From the NCBI RefSeq assembly GCF_002954405.1, contig NZ_MQWC01000004.1, positions 2,803,526-2,854,644 on the forward strand: a stretch of 51,119 nt of DNA. The letters run 5' to 3'. A program made the position numbers and the translations under genes. The stretch is from Salinibacter sp. 10B (GTDB lineage: Bacteria > Bacteroidota > Rhodothermia > Rhodothermales > Salinibacteraceae). Below the pieces are notes generated by a model that was not told where the DNA came from, did no database searches, and worked only from the letters and a program-made list of their open reading frames with translations. Shown piece by piece: positions 1-8,870 of the stretch; position 1 is the stretch's first letter; each line of letters opens with the position of its first letter.

Positions 1-289
1 CGCTGTTGATCATCACCGTCGGCTCTCCGCCCACGATCGTGTCCGGCGGGCCGCTGCACGTGCACACGTCGCCCATCCGGGCCGCCGGCATTCCGTTGAT
101 CAGAACCGTGGGCGCCCCCATCGAAATCGGGCCGTCCACGTGTGGGGTCGGGCCCGGGTTGCACATCGGGCACACGTGCATGTCGCCCTGGCGGGCGGCG
201 GGCAGGCCGTTGATTAACACTGTCGGATCTCCCACGGCGATCGTCCCGCCGTGGGCCGTCGGGTCTCCCTGTCGCGCTGCTGCCGGCAT
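1..289 (-). CDS. PAAR-domain spike-tip protein (partial, C-terminus outside window)
   Basis: The minus-strand reading frame begins at the ATG at 289-287 and runs off the left edge, giving about 96 residues. The protein has the repeated PAAR pattern: GDPTAHGG, then GDPTVLINGLPAARQGD, then GAPTVLINGMPAARMGD, then GEPTVMIN. His and Cys residues in the loops (MHVCPMC, TPHVDGP, VCTCSGP) are the usual metal ligands. PAAR proteins form the sharp metal-bound tip of contractile injection machines (type VI secretion or extracellular contractile injection systems) and may carry effectors. The plus-strand frame over the same bases is its shadow. Which machine it serves, and whether it has a C-terminal effector extension, cannot be seen. 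No Shine-Dalgarno sequence is visible. Confidence 0.85.
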   Translation of the reverse strand, partial: MPAAARQGDPTAHGGTIAVGDPTVLINGLPAARQGDMHVCPMCNPGPTPHVDGPISMGAPTVLINGMPAARMGDVCTCSGPPDTIVGGEPTVMINS

Positions 290-459
290 AGAAGAGGATA
301 GACGTTATTCGAGAAGTGATTTACCAAGGCCAAACACTATATAACTTTAATTTAATTCACCACTGATACAGAAAAATGCAAATGGCGGCCCGCAGAGGAA
401 CCGCCACTAGACATAGAAAACTGAGTGAATGATAAATCACCCCTAAACCTTGGCTGTCC

Positions 460-738
460 TCACGACGATACGGTGGATCGTTCCCGTTTCCAATGCCGCC
501 CAAGTACCGTTCCGTCCCTGGGCTTCCGTTCCGTCCAGTCGGCCACGGTCCACCCGTCGAGCCACGACAGAGCCGGACGAAAGTCCGACATCGGATAGGG
601 ATTTTGAGTTCGGCCCTCGTCCTGCTGCCGTGCGTCCCATCCTTCCCGAAACGCCCGATAGCACTCAGGCTCCTCAAATGGATGATAGGGATTCTGAAAT
701 GGATCCGGTGACCGAGTGTCCTCCGAGGAAGTGTTCAT
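460..738 (-). CDS. Ribosome modulation factor-like small protein
   Basis: This 92-residue protein carries one compact motif: CYRAFREGWDARQQDEGR, then NPYPM, then ALSWLDGW. It matches the layout of the ribosome modulation factor family: aromatic-rich helix with GW/GY-x-A, a G-x(4)-NPY turn, and a WLxGW second helix. Classical RMF binds the 30S subunit and drives formation of inactive 100S ribosomes in stationary phase. Here an extra 25-residue N-terminus and a charged C-terminal tail flank the motif. The family match is by motif only, and ribosome binding is an inference. It lies between the PAAR gene and a membrane protein on the same strand, with no obvious operon partner. Confidence 0.6.
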   Translation of the reverse strand: MNTSSEDTRSPDPFQNPYHPFEEPECYRAFREGWDARQQDEGRTQNPYPMSDFRPALSWLDGWTVADWTERKPRDGTVLGRHWKRERSTVSS

Positions 739-846
739 ACTGAGCTGAGAAATGTGCAGGGATGTGCGCAGTACAGGATCAGAAAATCCACGAAGCCCCG
801 CCTGCTACCCCTTCCGGCGGGGATCCGTGGCCCCCATCACAGCACG

Positions 847-1302
847 CTACAGAAGGAAGTTCTGCAGAATGGTCCAAACCCCGAGGCCCATGCCGACGAG
901 GCCCAGCGTGACCTGATATGGCGAAAGCTTCTCGACGGTCTCGTCGAGCTTCTCGTTTGCCTCCTTGCTGCTGCTAAACGACTTCAAGACCCCCACACCG
1001 AGCAACAGCCCGAGGAGAAGCAGAATGGCGCCGTTGGCTGTCATCGTCCACCACTGCACGGGAAACTCCGTCATCCAACTCATGCGGAAGAGCACCTGGT
1101 TGATGACGGTCCAGCCGCCCCAGAGGGCCGAGACGGCACCGATCCAGCCCTGGTAGGGGGCCAGCTGATCGATGAGTTCCTTCGCATCCGGGCGTTTGGA
1201 GATGACGAAACTGGAGCCGCCCAGCATGCCGAGAACAGCAATCCAGATTCCAGTGACCAAACCCATAGTATTGTGAATGTTGTTCGAGAGAAGAGCGGAC
1301 AT
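847..1302 (-). CDS. Four-helix membrane protein with internal duplication (unknown function)
   Basis: I chose the ATG at 1302, giving 151 residues, because the 47 upstream in-frame residues are Arg/Thr-rich and unlike a membrane protein start; an AGAGG lies about 10 bases upstream. Predicted membrane segments lie near residues 13-35, 49-72, 84-106 and 128-150. The second and fourth helices are alike: both begin after an amphipathic stretch with A/SPYQ (residues 48-51 and 127-130), then glycine-rich helix, then G-x-WT and Q-x(2)-L. This suggests that a two-helix unit was duplicated. I recognise no family and no catalytic motif; a scaffold or small channel-like role is possible but unsupported. 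Confidence 0.7.
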   Translation of the reverse strand: MSALLSNNIHNTMGLVTGIWIAVLGMLGGSSFVISKRPDAKELIDQLAPYQGWIGAVSALWGGWTVINQVLFRMSWMTEFPVQWWTMTANGAILLLLGLLLGVGVLKSFSSSKEANEKLDETVEKLSPYQVTLGLVGMGLGVWTILQNFLL

Positions 1303-1773
1303 CGGCGGACGCCTCTGCTGTCCGAGGTCCCGGTTCAACCGACGGTCCGTATTTACCGAAAGACGGGAGAGAGCGGCTTTACATTCCGTCCCGAATGTTT
1401 TGCAATCTGTCCCAAACGGCAGATTATCTCTTCGTTCATTCACTTTAAGATGTCAAAAAGTGGGCATAGAAGGGGGTGGTAGTCAACGAGTTACGGAGAA
1501 TTGTAGGGGCAGGCGTCTACGCCATGCCGACGTGTGGAAAAGTCCTATTGGATCCCAGCGGCGTTCATAGAGAGGGGCCTTTGTCTCACTGTCCCAGGGG
1601 ATCTCATGTCAAATCCGGGCGCTTAATGCCCAACCATAAAACTGATTTGTAGCGTCGTTGGACTCCAACGGCGCTACGGAAGCCGCTTCCTTCAGCGCAG
1701 GAATGGACGTTTTCCCCTTTTGCCAAGGAAAGGCCTTTTCGTACCTGATGCCTGCAGCCGGACGTCGCATCAC
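1303..1773. other. Intergenic region with a structured repeat and no supported gene
   Basis: This 471-base gap separates the 3' end of the sensor/regulator from the start of the membrane protein; both are on the minus strand. It contains repeat copy A (1648-1755) and, near 1502-1530, a GTAGGGGCAGGC string that resembles the outer part of other palindromes in the window. Short frames here have no recognisable protein features. Confidence 0.6.
1648..1755. repeat. Structured intergenic repeat, copy A
   Basis: The element starts with a long hairpin at 1649-1677: GTAGCG, a U-G wobble, CGTTGGA, then the complementary arm ending CGCTAC. A conserved tail follows (GGAAGCCG at 1678-1685, then CAGCGCAG). 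The first 53 bases match copy B at 43429-43481 at 44 positions without a gap, and looser similarity continues to the end. It begins 19 bases beyond the stop of the minus-strand sensor gene, so it would lie in the 3' untranslated part of that message. It could act as terminator, stability element or REP-like repeat. Confidence 0.65.
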
Positions 1774-4700
1774 TCACCCGCTTTCAGCCGAAGCTGTCTT
1801 TGTGACGGCACTCGGGGGCTGCCCGGCGTACGAACGAAAGGCCCGACTAAAGCTGGAGAGGCGCTCGTAGCCCACGGCGTACGCTACCTGCGTAACGGTT
1901 CCGCGTTCGTCTCGCAGGAGGGAGGCCGCCTGCTTCATACGCTCGTTCGTAATGAGGGCCGACGGGGTCGTGTCGGTTTGTTTCTTGAACGCCCGATACA
2001 GAGCTGAGCGGCTCATGGCCAATTCGTCGGCGAGGGCTTCCGCATCGAAATCAGGGTGCGTCAGGTGTTCTTGAACGGCCCGTCGCGCTTTTCGCTCGAT
2101 CTCAGAATCGACACTCGTCTCGCTTGCATCCGGCTCGGCAGCGTCCAGCTCGGCGCGAAGCCGTTCGCGGAGGCGTTTCTGGAAGGTAATGACGCCTCCC
2201 ACGCGTTGTAGCAACACATTGGCGTCGAATGGCTTGGTGATGTAGTCGTCTGCTCCGGCTTGAAGGCCCTCCACCTCGTCGCCGGTGCCGGCCCGGGCCG
2301 TGACCATGATGACGGGAATGGCCTGCATTTCCGGGTCGTCCTTCAGCCGGCGCGTCATCTCATGTCCGTCCATTTTTGGCATCATCACGTCTGCCAGAAC
2401 GACGTCGGGTAGTTGGGCCCGAGCTACTTCCAGCCCCTCTTTTCCATTCGATGCGTCAATGACGTCGAAGTCCGGCGTTAAGATGGAGCGCACGTATCGT
2501 CGCACGTCCCCGTTGTCCTCGACGACGAGGATACGCTTTGTTTGGGGATCCGAGGACGAGTCAGCGTCTGTGGAGTGACCGTTGGTGTGTTCAGCGACGC
2601 TGCGTGATGTGTCGCCGGAGGCGTTCGACGAGGTCGATGCCGGAAGGGGCGGTGGGGCTGAGGCCATCTCGGGAAGAGGGGAGTCCTCCGAGGCCGCGTC
2701 CACCGATTCGGCAAGATGAGCATCCGCAAGATGATCGCGGCCACGCGGCAGATGCACCCGGACGGTCGTGCCCTCTCCCGCGGTGCTGTCGAGGTCGATG
2801 GTGCCGCCGTGGAGGTCAACCAGGTCGCGAACGAAGGCCAATCCAATCCCCGCCCCCTCCTGCGGGCGAGTTGTGGCACCAGAGGCCGAGCGGGCCTGTT
2901 GGAAGCGATCGAAGACGTCGGCCTGTGCATCCTCTGGGATGCCTGGTCCCGTATCGGCCACCGCTACCTCGACGGTCTCGTCACGAGGGGTAACGGCCAC
3001 GCGAATGGTGCCGCCCTCGGGGGTGAACTTGATGGCGTTCGAGAGGAGGTTGCGGACGATGTGCCCCAGCGCCTCTCGGTCCACGTACACCGGGTCCGCG
3101 TCGGGGGCGTCGGCCGATGGCTTCTCAACCGTTAGCGTGAGATCGTTGCGCTCGGCGAGGGGCACGAACGACCGCACGATGCGCGGAACTGCGGACGAGA
3201 GAGAGGTGGGACGGGCGTCGAGCCGGTAGCTTCCGGCGTCCATACGTGCGATCCCAAGCACACGGTCGACCAGCCGGAGAAGTCGCTGGGCATTACGTTC
3301 GATGACGTTCAGCTGCTCGACGTCTTCGTCGCTGAGGTGGCGGCAGATTCGGGATCGGAGGTCCTGTACCGGCCCTAAGATGAGGGTGATTGGCGTCCGA
3401 AACTCATGACTTACGTTCGCAAAAAACCGCGTTTTCGCCTCGTCCAGTTCCTTCAGCCGCTCGGCCTGTTCGGCCAGCTGTTCCTTCTGTCGTTCAATCT
3501 CCTCCGTTCGTTCCGCAACCGCAGTTTCCAAGGTCTCCTGTCGTTGCCGCAGCTGACGGGTGCGCAGTTGCACCACTCCGGCTACAATTCCGACGGCAGC
3601 GAGAAAGTACAGGCCGTACGCCCATCCGGTGCGGTACCAGGGGGGAAGGATGGTAAACGCGTAGCGAGCGGCTCGGGTGGTATCGCCGTAGGCCAGGCGA
3701 GCCCGCACCGCAAACGTGTAGGAGCCGGGGGAGAGGGTTCGGTAGGTCTGCTCGGTGCGGGAGGCCCACTCCGACCAGCCAGCCTCTGTTCCTTCCATCC
3801 GGTACTGGTATTCAACGTCCTGGGGTTGAACGAGGCTCGGCGTGCCGTAGGTGATCCGAACTCCTCCTCTCGTTCGCACCCGAGGCGCGGTGGGGCCGGC
3901 AGCGAGTAGGGAGTCGGTGTCGTACTCGTACACATGATGGATGAGGGACGGCATTGGCGATCGGGGCCATGCTCGTTCGGGCACATGACGGACGATCCGC
4001 CCCTCCCACGTGCCAAACCACACGGTACGTCCGCCTCTTTCGATCTCAATGGTGCGGCTCCGGTCGCCCTGCAATCGGTGAAGGCGACCGGGGGCCCAGC
4101 GCCACGTGTCCCCCGTCCGGCGCCAGCGTCCCGGGCCGACCCCCGTTGAGCCCCAGGTGCGACCCTGACGATCCGTTTGCACCAGTAGACGGCCGGCGGT
4201 CCCGCCGATGGGGGGAGACGCGAGAGCTGCGTATCGAGTAAACAGAGACGACGACGTGGGCGTGTAGCGAAACGCTCCGATCCGGGTCCCGAATATGACT
4301 TCGCCCTGCCACCGGTACGGCTCGATCGGTCCTTCGGGCAGCCCGTCCGAGCGCCCAAAGCGGTCGATGTGAACGGAGTCTCTCGCGCCAAGCCCCCGGA
4401 TTCGGTACAGTCCATCCGGAGAGGTGCCCACCCACAACTTTCCGTCGTCGTTCTCCGCGACGACCCGGGGATCGTTGGGCAGAGCAATGGGGGAACGTTC
4501 TTCCGTCCATTCACCCGCCGTCCGCCGAAAGACCCGGAGACCCGCCTCCGTGGCCGCGTAGATGCGAGTAGAGTCGGTTCGAGATCGGAGAAGGTCGAAC
4601 ACCTGCTCGCCCCGAAAAAGGTAGTCGACGCGTCCGTTCGAGCGGCGCCGGGCCAGGCCGTGTACCGTACCGGCGAGGAGGGCGTCGCCCATCGTCAGAA

Positions 4701-5928
4701 AACACCAGCTCGGCGTGTCCTTCGTTTTCCGGCGAAATCCAGGGGCACGGACAAACGACGCAAGCGTGTCGGAGGAGGACTGCAGCCGATACGTTGCTTT
4801 GGTTGTGGCGGCGTAAAGCGTGTCGTCGTGGCGCGTAATGTCAAGGATGATGCCTTCGAGGCCGGTTTCCGTGCCAAACTCCGTGAACGGGGCGCCGAAA
4901 TCGTACCGAAGAAGGCCGCCGTCGAGGAGGGCCCAGAGGCCTCCCTCTTGGTCCTCGTACAGCCCAGTGACCGGATTGCCGCGGGCCTGCAGGTGCCGCC
5001 GCACCGTTCCGTCCGGAGCAAGAAGCAGAAGCCCCCGGTCGATCGTCGCAATCGCGATGGTCCCGTCCTGCAGCCGACGACCGTCGTAGAGCCACGCATC
5101 TTTCAATATCGGGTCGGCTCCGGTGTCAAACGCTCGGAACTTGGTGCCGTCGCGCAGGAGAAATCCCTGGAATGCCCCCACGAGCAGGGCATCGTTGCCG
5201 TGAGGGAGGAGGAACCGCACCGACCGATCGGCAAGCTGTGCCCCTCCGGGGACGAGCTGGAGGGAATCGCCGCGGACCGTCATGAGTCCCTTTCCGGACA
5301 CGTTGACGTAGAGGGTGCCCCGTACCACGTCCGCGTGTTGGAATTCCGTGCCCGAGATTGTCCACACCTGCATGGTGTTCGTTGACGACGTCCATCGGAA
5401 GAGTCGCTGCTCGGACTGAAAGTACACATCGTTGCCCACGACCTCGGTCTGGACAATTTCACCGACGGAGCGGTGTTGCTTCGGGAGATTGCGGAGGAGG
5501 GAGACGAATTTAAGGTGGCCGGTTGAGTCCATCCGGATGCGTCCAAAGTCTCCCTTCGCGCCCACGTACACCCGTCCTCGTTCGGTGGCTCCCAAGGACA
5601 CTGCCGGGGAGCCGTTGCCCATGGGAAGCGTCTGCCATCCGCGTCCGTCGTAGAACACCACCCCTGCGGTGTTGCCCACGTAGAGGCGGCCACTGGAGTC
5701 CTGCACGGCATCCCAGTTTTGTCGCGTGGCCCCGTACGTCTCAGGCGCCACGTACCGTTGAAATGGGCGTCCTGCTTCCGGATGAAATGCCGACGATCGG
5801 GGGGCGAGACGAATGGAATCCGAGACTGAATCATGCGCAACAGCACTCGATCCCGTTCCTGCAAATACGAGCAGGATGACACTGAGAACGAGACCCGGCA
5901 GTGAATCCTGAGGAGGGTAGCAATGCAT
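1774..5928 (-). CDS. Hybrid two-component system protein (propeller sensor, kinase, receiver, AraC-type HTH)
   Basis: This 1384-residue protein combines a whole two-component system. A signal peptide covers residues 1 to about 32. A periplasmic propeller follows, built of blades such as GRLYVGNTAGVVFYDGRGW, then a Y_Y_Y-like domain (SPGSYTFAVRARL). A membrane helix lies near 765-785, followed by a coiled linker. The kinase has the phospho-acceptor motif FFANVSHEFRTPITLILG near 840 and ATP-binding N, G1 and G2 motifs (NLLSNAIKF, ADTGPGIPE, GAGIGLAF). The receiver, near 1125-1245, has VVEDN, the Asp in LADVMMPKMDG and the KPFD lysine. A C-terminal AraC helix-turn-helix spans about 1280-1378. 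Such proteins sense a nutrient in the periplasm and activate nearby uptake genes. It diverges from a TonB-dependent receptor, the likely target. Confidence 0.93.
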   Translation of the reverse strand: MHCYPPQDSLPGLVLSVILLVFAGTGSSAVAHDSVSDSIRLAPRSSAFHPEAGRPFQRYVAPETYGATRQNWDAVQDSSGRLYVGNTAGVVFYDGRGWQTLPMGNGSPAVSLGATERGRVYVGAKGDFGRIRMDSTGHLKFVSLLRNLPKQHRSVGEIVQTEVVGNDVYFQSEQRLFRWTSSTNTMQVWTISGTEFQHADVVRGTLYVNVSGKGLMTVRGDSLQLVPGGAQLADRSVRFLLPHGNDALLVGAFQGFLLRDGTKFRAFDTGADPILKDAWLYDGRRLQDGTIAIATIDRGLLLLAPDGTVRRHLQARGNPVTGLYEDQEGGLWALLDGGLLRYDFGAPFTEFGTETGLEGIILDITRHDDTLYAATTKATYRLQSSSDTLASFVRAPGFRRKTKDTPSWCFLTMGDALLAGTVHGLARRRSNGRVDYLFRGEQVFDLLRSRTDSTRIYAATEAGLRVFRRTAGEWTEERSPIALPNDPRVVAENDDGKLWVGTSPDGLYRIRGLGARDSVHIDRFGRSDGLPEGPIEPYRWQGEVIFGTRIGAFRYTPTSSSLFTRYAALASPPIGGTAGRLLVQTDRQGRTWGSTGVGPGRWRRTGDTWRWAPGRLHRLQGDRSRTIEIERGGRTVWFGTWEGRIVRHVPERAWPRSPMPSLIHHVYEYDTDSLLAAGPTAPRVRTRGGVRITYGTPSLVQPQDVEYQYRMEGTEAGWSEWASRTEQTYRTLSPGSYTFAVRARLAYGDTTRAARYAFTILPPWYRTGWAYGLYFLAAVGIVAGVVQLRTRQLRQRQETLETAVAERTEEIERQKEQLAEQAERLKELDEAKTRFFANVSHEFRTPITLILGPVQDLRSRICRHLSDEDVEQLNVIERNAQRLLRLVDRVLGIARMDAGSYRLDARPTSLSSAVPRIVRSFVPLAERNDLTLTVEKPSADAPDADPVYVDREALGHIVRNLLSNAIKFTPEGGTIRVAVTPRDETVEVAVADTGPGIPEDAQADVFDRFQQARSASGATTRPQEGAGIGLAFVRDLVDLHGGTIDLDSTAGEGTTVRVHLPRGRDHLADAHLAESVDAASEDSPLPEMASAPPPLPASTSSNASGDTSRSVAEHTNGHSTDADSSSDPQTKRILVVEDNGDVRRYVRSILTPDFDVIDASNGKEGLEVARAQLPDVVLADVMMPKMDGHEMTRRLKDDPEMQAIPVIMVTARAGTGDEVEGLQAGADDYITKPFDANVLLQRVGGVITFQKRLRERLRAELDAAEPDASETSVDSEIERKARRAVQEHLTHPDFDAEALADELAMSRSALYRAFKKQTDTTPSALITNERMKQAASLLRDERGTVTQVAYAVGYERLSSFSRAFRSYAGQPPSAVTKTASAESG

Positions 5929-6459
5929 TGGCCGACGGGCTGACCTGAATGAGAAGTGGAGGGGGGATGGGAAAACTGTCCGTCCACTACCAACATGTTA
6001 CGATGCACAAAATCAGATCCTTAGCCCACTCTTCAGGAATGATCCATGCGAATCGGAAATAACGGATGTCGTTGTCCTACGTGGCGGGCCCTACTCCGTC
6101 TACTGTCGTGAGCGTCCCGCCGGCGCCTCTAGCATCGAGGCGGGGCCGATCCACGTCTATCGCGCCGCATTTCGCCCACCTTCCGTTCTGTCTTCGAGAG
6201 CTGCTGGACCGGCCACTGCCCGCCGAGGTGCACCGGAAAATGATGCTTCGGCTTCGCTCCTCTCTCTCTGGCACCGAAGGGCTCTACTGAAGGATCGTCT
6301 CCTCCCCTCACTCGGATTGTTCATCAGCTCCCGGTTGCCTTCACATGGCTGTTTCCAGCATCTGTGAATCGCCGATGAGAGGATTGAGACCCATCCGTCT
6401 GGGGCTTATTTATAGTCAGTCCAGATAAAGAGATCATCCTCGGAACGTTTATCGACTCT
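5929..6459. promoter_or_regulatory. Divergent regulatory region between sensor/regulator and receptor
   Basis: This 531-base gap lies between two divergent start codons, so it must hold both promoters. I see no clear Bacteroidota -33/-7 pair and no riboswitch. The middle (about 6130-6300) has residual coding character (see the separate entry). Binding sites for the AraC-type domain of the neighbour are expected here but cannot be identified from one sequence. Confidence 0.5.
6130..6300 (+). pseudogene. Possible frameshifted remnant of a phosphopantetheinyl transferase N-terminus
   Basis: Two overlapping plus-strand frames each carry part of one plausible protein. One reads EAGPIHVYRAAF; the other, after a shift, reads LRELLDRPLPAEVHRKMM; the first frame resumes with LWHRRALLKDRLL. 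Joined, they resemble the N-terminus of Sfp-type 4'-phosphopantetheinyl transferases (IHVYRA, then LP-x-E, then a W-containing helix and LL). No start codon and no catalytic C-terminal part is present. This is a recollection-based match over about 55 residues and could be chance. Confidence 0.25.
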
Positions 6460-8814
6460 ATGCTTCCCCGAAGACTTGCTACTATTTTCTGCCTCCTTCT
6501 TTTGGCTGGTGCTCTGGTCCCCACGGCCAGTGCCCAGGACACTCGCATTCGCGGCACTGTGTTGAATGCGCAGGATCAGCCGATTCCCAACGTGAACGTG
6601 GTCCTCACACGGTCGGACGATGGTACTCGCATGGCGGGAACGACCACCGGAGCCGACGGAACGTTTGTGATCGGGTCCGTAGCGGCCGGTACCTATCGGA
6701 TCGCGGCCTCGGCCGTCGGCTATACGAAAACGAGTTCTACGCTCACACTCGAGAGCGGCTCGCGGCAAGTGACCCTTCGCCTTCGCCAGAAGCGGTACGG
6801 GCTCGAGGAGGTCGTTGTCAGCGCGGCGCGGAGCCGACAGGACCTGGGGAATATCGCCTCCTCGGTCTCTGTCCTCAGCCCGCAGGACCTGGAGTCGCAG
6901 AGTGCCGTGACGGGGGATCTCGGGGATATGCTGGCACAGACGGTGCCTGGCCTTGCGCCCAGCAACGGGTCGCTCAGCAACTTCGGACAGACGATGCGCG
7001 GGCGCTCCCCGTTCGTTATGATCGACGGAGTCCCCCAGAACACGCCGCTGCGGGACGGCGCGCGCTCGCTGCGCACCTCCAGCCCGGAGAGCATCGAGCG
7101 GATTGAGGTGGTGCGCGGGGCCAGCGCGCTTTACGGCTACGGGGCCACCGGCGGCGCCATCAACATCATCACCAAAGAGCCGACCGCTGAGCTGAACGCG
7201 ACCACTGAGGTCGGGATTCGGGGATCCTCAGCGGACGTTGAGGAGAGCTTCACCGGGCGCATTCATCAGTCGGTGTCCGGCCGAACGAACGGGATCGGTT
7301 TCGTCGCCAGCGGGAGCTACGAGAACTGGGGACAGTTCTACGATGGAAAAGAGAACCTGATTGCTCAAGATCCACGCGGGCAGGGCGGTCTTGCGGGCGC
7401 GAACGAATGGAGTCTGTTTGGAAAGGCGGGCATTCCCGTCGCGTCGTCTCAGCGCCTCTCGGCCTCCGTCAACTACTACACCTTCCGGCAGGATCTGAAG
7501 TACGGGCGTCAGGCGGGCGAATACGGCGAGACGCCTACCTCCGCCACGACATCGACCGGGACCTTGCCTCCGGAAGATCCTGGCACCGACAACATTGTCG
7601 GGCAACTGCGATACGAGCACAACGACCTGATCGGAGGGCAGGTGTCGGCACAGGCCTACGTGCAGGACTTCAAGACGTACTACGGATACTCGACGTTCTT
7701 CCCGGGCGGCGGACAGCCCTTCATTGAGTCGACGAAGTTCGGTCTGCGCCTCGATGCGACCACGCCGCTCGGCTGGACGGAGGGGAGTCAGCTCCTCTGG
7801 GGCGCGGATGCTCTTCGAGATCAGACGGCGCAGCCGCTCGTAGACGGACGCATCTTTGCGCCGCAAATGACGCAGACGAGTGCGGCACCGTTTGTGCAGC
7901 TCCGCGTGCCGCTGCTGTCCGACCGGCTCACGCTTCGCGGCGGGGTGCGGTACGAGGCCCTCTCGGTCGACGTGGTCGACTTTACGACGCTTCGGGCACA
8001 GTTTGACACGGACGGCGACGGCACGCCCGACCAGCGCAACGATGTGGAGGGCGGCACGCTGACCTACGATAATTTCGCCTTCAACGCGGGCGCTGTGCTC
8101 ACGGTCGCCGAGCCGTTGGACATGTTTGCGTCCTTCGAGCAGGGATTCGCGGTGAGCGAGATTGGGCGCGTGCTTCGCAGTACAACGGCTGCGTCCGTGA
8201 ACGCCCTGAATCCGGAAGCGAAGACGGTCAATAGCTACGAAACCGGTCTGCGACTGGGGACGCAGCGTCTCAGTGCAACCGCTACAGGGTATTACACCAC
8301 CTCTGAGCTTGGCAGCTCCTACGGCGCCAATTTCGAGATTGTGCGCTCTCCGGAGCACGTCTACGGCGTGGAGCTTACGACCGACGTGCAGGTGACGGAT
8401 CCGGTGGCGGTGGGTGGAACGTTCTCCTGGGTCAAGGGCGTGCGTGACGCGAATGGAAATGGAAGCTACGAGACGCCCCTCCCAGGGAATCGCATTCCGC
8501 CCGAGAAGATCACGGGATACGTAGAGGTGACGCCGCTGAACGGGTGGACAAGTCGCCTTCAGGTGCTGTATTCGGGGCGCCGGGATGTCTTTGACGGTCC
8601 GCCGTACACGTACGCCCAGGGCAGTGTCTCGCCATACACGGTGGTCGATCTGTCGAGTCGGGTCGAGGTGGGGCCCGGTGCTTTGACGATCGGGATTGAG
8701 AACCTGCTGGACAACTACTACTTCTCCGTCCGCTCCCAGTACCCCGCCCTTCCCGGCTCATACACGCCGGCGCGCGGTCGCAACGTCAACCTCTCCTACT
8801 CGGTCACGTGGTAA
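6460..8814 (+). CDS. TonB-dependent outer-membrane receptor (iron/siderophore type)
   Basis: This 784-residue protein has a signal peptide ending near ASA-QDT at residue 25, a carboxypeptidase-regulatory-like domain (about 28-110), a plug (about 120-235; note MIDGVPQNTP, IERIEVVRGASALYGYGATG and INIITK) and a 22-strand-type barrel to the end. The C-terminus NLSYSVTW fits the aromatic-ending last strand recognised by the BAM machinery. The overall arrangement and the following PepSY gene resemble ferric-siderophore or haem receptors; the ligand is inferred. It uses TonB/ExbBD energy to bring substrate into the periplasm. The start is ATG before a typical signal peptide, with no strong ribosome-binding site. 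Confidence 0.92.
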   Translation: MLPRRLATIFCLLLLAGALVPTASAQDTRIRGTVLNAQDQPIPNVNVVLTRSDDGTRMAGTTTGADGTFVIGSVAAGTYRIAASAVGYTKTSSTLTLESGSRQVTLRLRQKRYGLEEVVVSAARSRQDLGNIASSVSVLSPQDLESQSAVTGDLGDMLAQTVPGLAPSNGSLSNFGQTMRGRSPFVMIDGVPQNTPLRDGARSLRTSSPESIERIEVVRGASALYGYGATGGAINIITKEPTAELNATTEVGIRGSSADVEESFTGRIHQSVSGRTNGIGFVASGSYENWGQFYDGKENLIAQDPRGQGGLAGANEWSLFGKAGIPVASSQRLSASVNYYTFRQDLKYGRQAGEYGETPTSATTSTGTLPPEDPGTDNIVGQLRYEHNDLIGGQVSAQAYVQDFKTYYGYSTFFPGGGQPFIESTKFGLRLDATTPLGWTEGSQLLWGADALRDQTAQPLVDGRIFAPQMTQTSAAPFVQLRVPLLSDRLTLRGGVRYEALSVDVVDFTTLRAQFDTDGDGTPDQRNDVEGGTLTYDNFAFNAGAVLTVAEPLDMFASFEQGFAVSEIGRVLRSTTAASVNALNPEAKTVNSYETGLRLGTQRLSATATGYYTTSELGSSYGANFEIVRSPEHVYGVELTTDVQVTDPVAVGGTFSWVKGVRDANGNGSYETPLPGNRIPPEKITGYVEVTPLNGWTSRLQVLYSGRRDVFDGPPYTYAQGSVSPYTVVDLSSRVEVGPGALTIGIENLLDNYYFSVRSQYPALPGSYTPARGRNVNLSYSVTW

Positions 8815-8870
8815 CGCTCTTCCGGTACCAACCCCGCACGCTTCGTTGGGGCATGTAGGTTTGGATGCGT

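Noticed and set aside
754-1482. 242-codon plus-strand frame near the left end
   Set aside because: Antisense to the four-helix membrane protein; no domain and atypical composition.
1649-1677. Possible integron attC site because of GTTGGAC next to CCAAC
   Set aside because: The core boxes are adjacent instead of at the two ends, the R of RYYYAAC is not met, and copy B lacks GTT; no integrase or cassette array is present.
5929-6459. Cobalamin or other riboswitch upstream of the TonB-dependent receptor
   Set aside because: The conserved B12-box string and the paired GCC/GGC elements are absent, and the gap shows residual coding instead.
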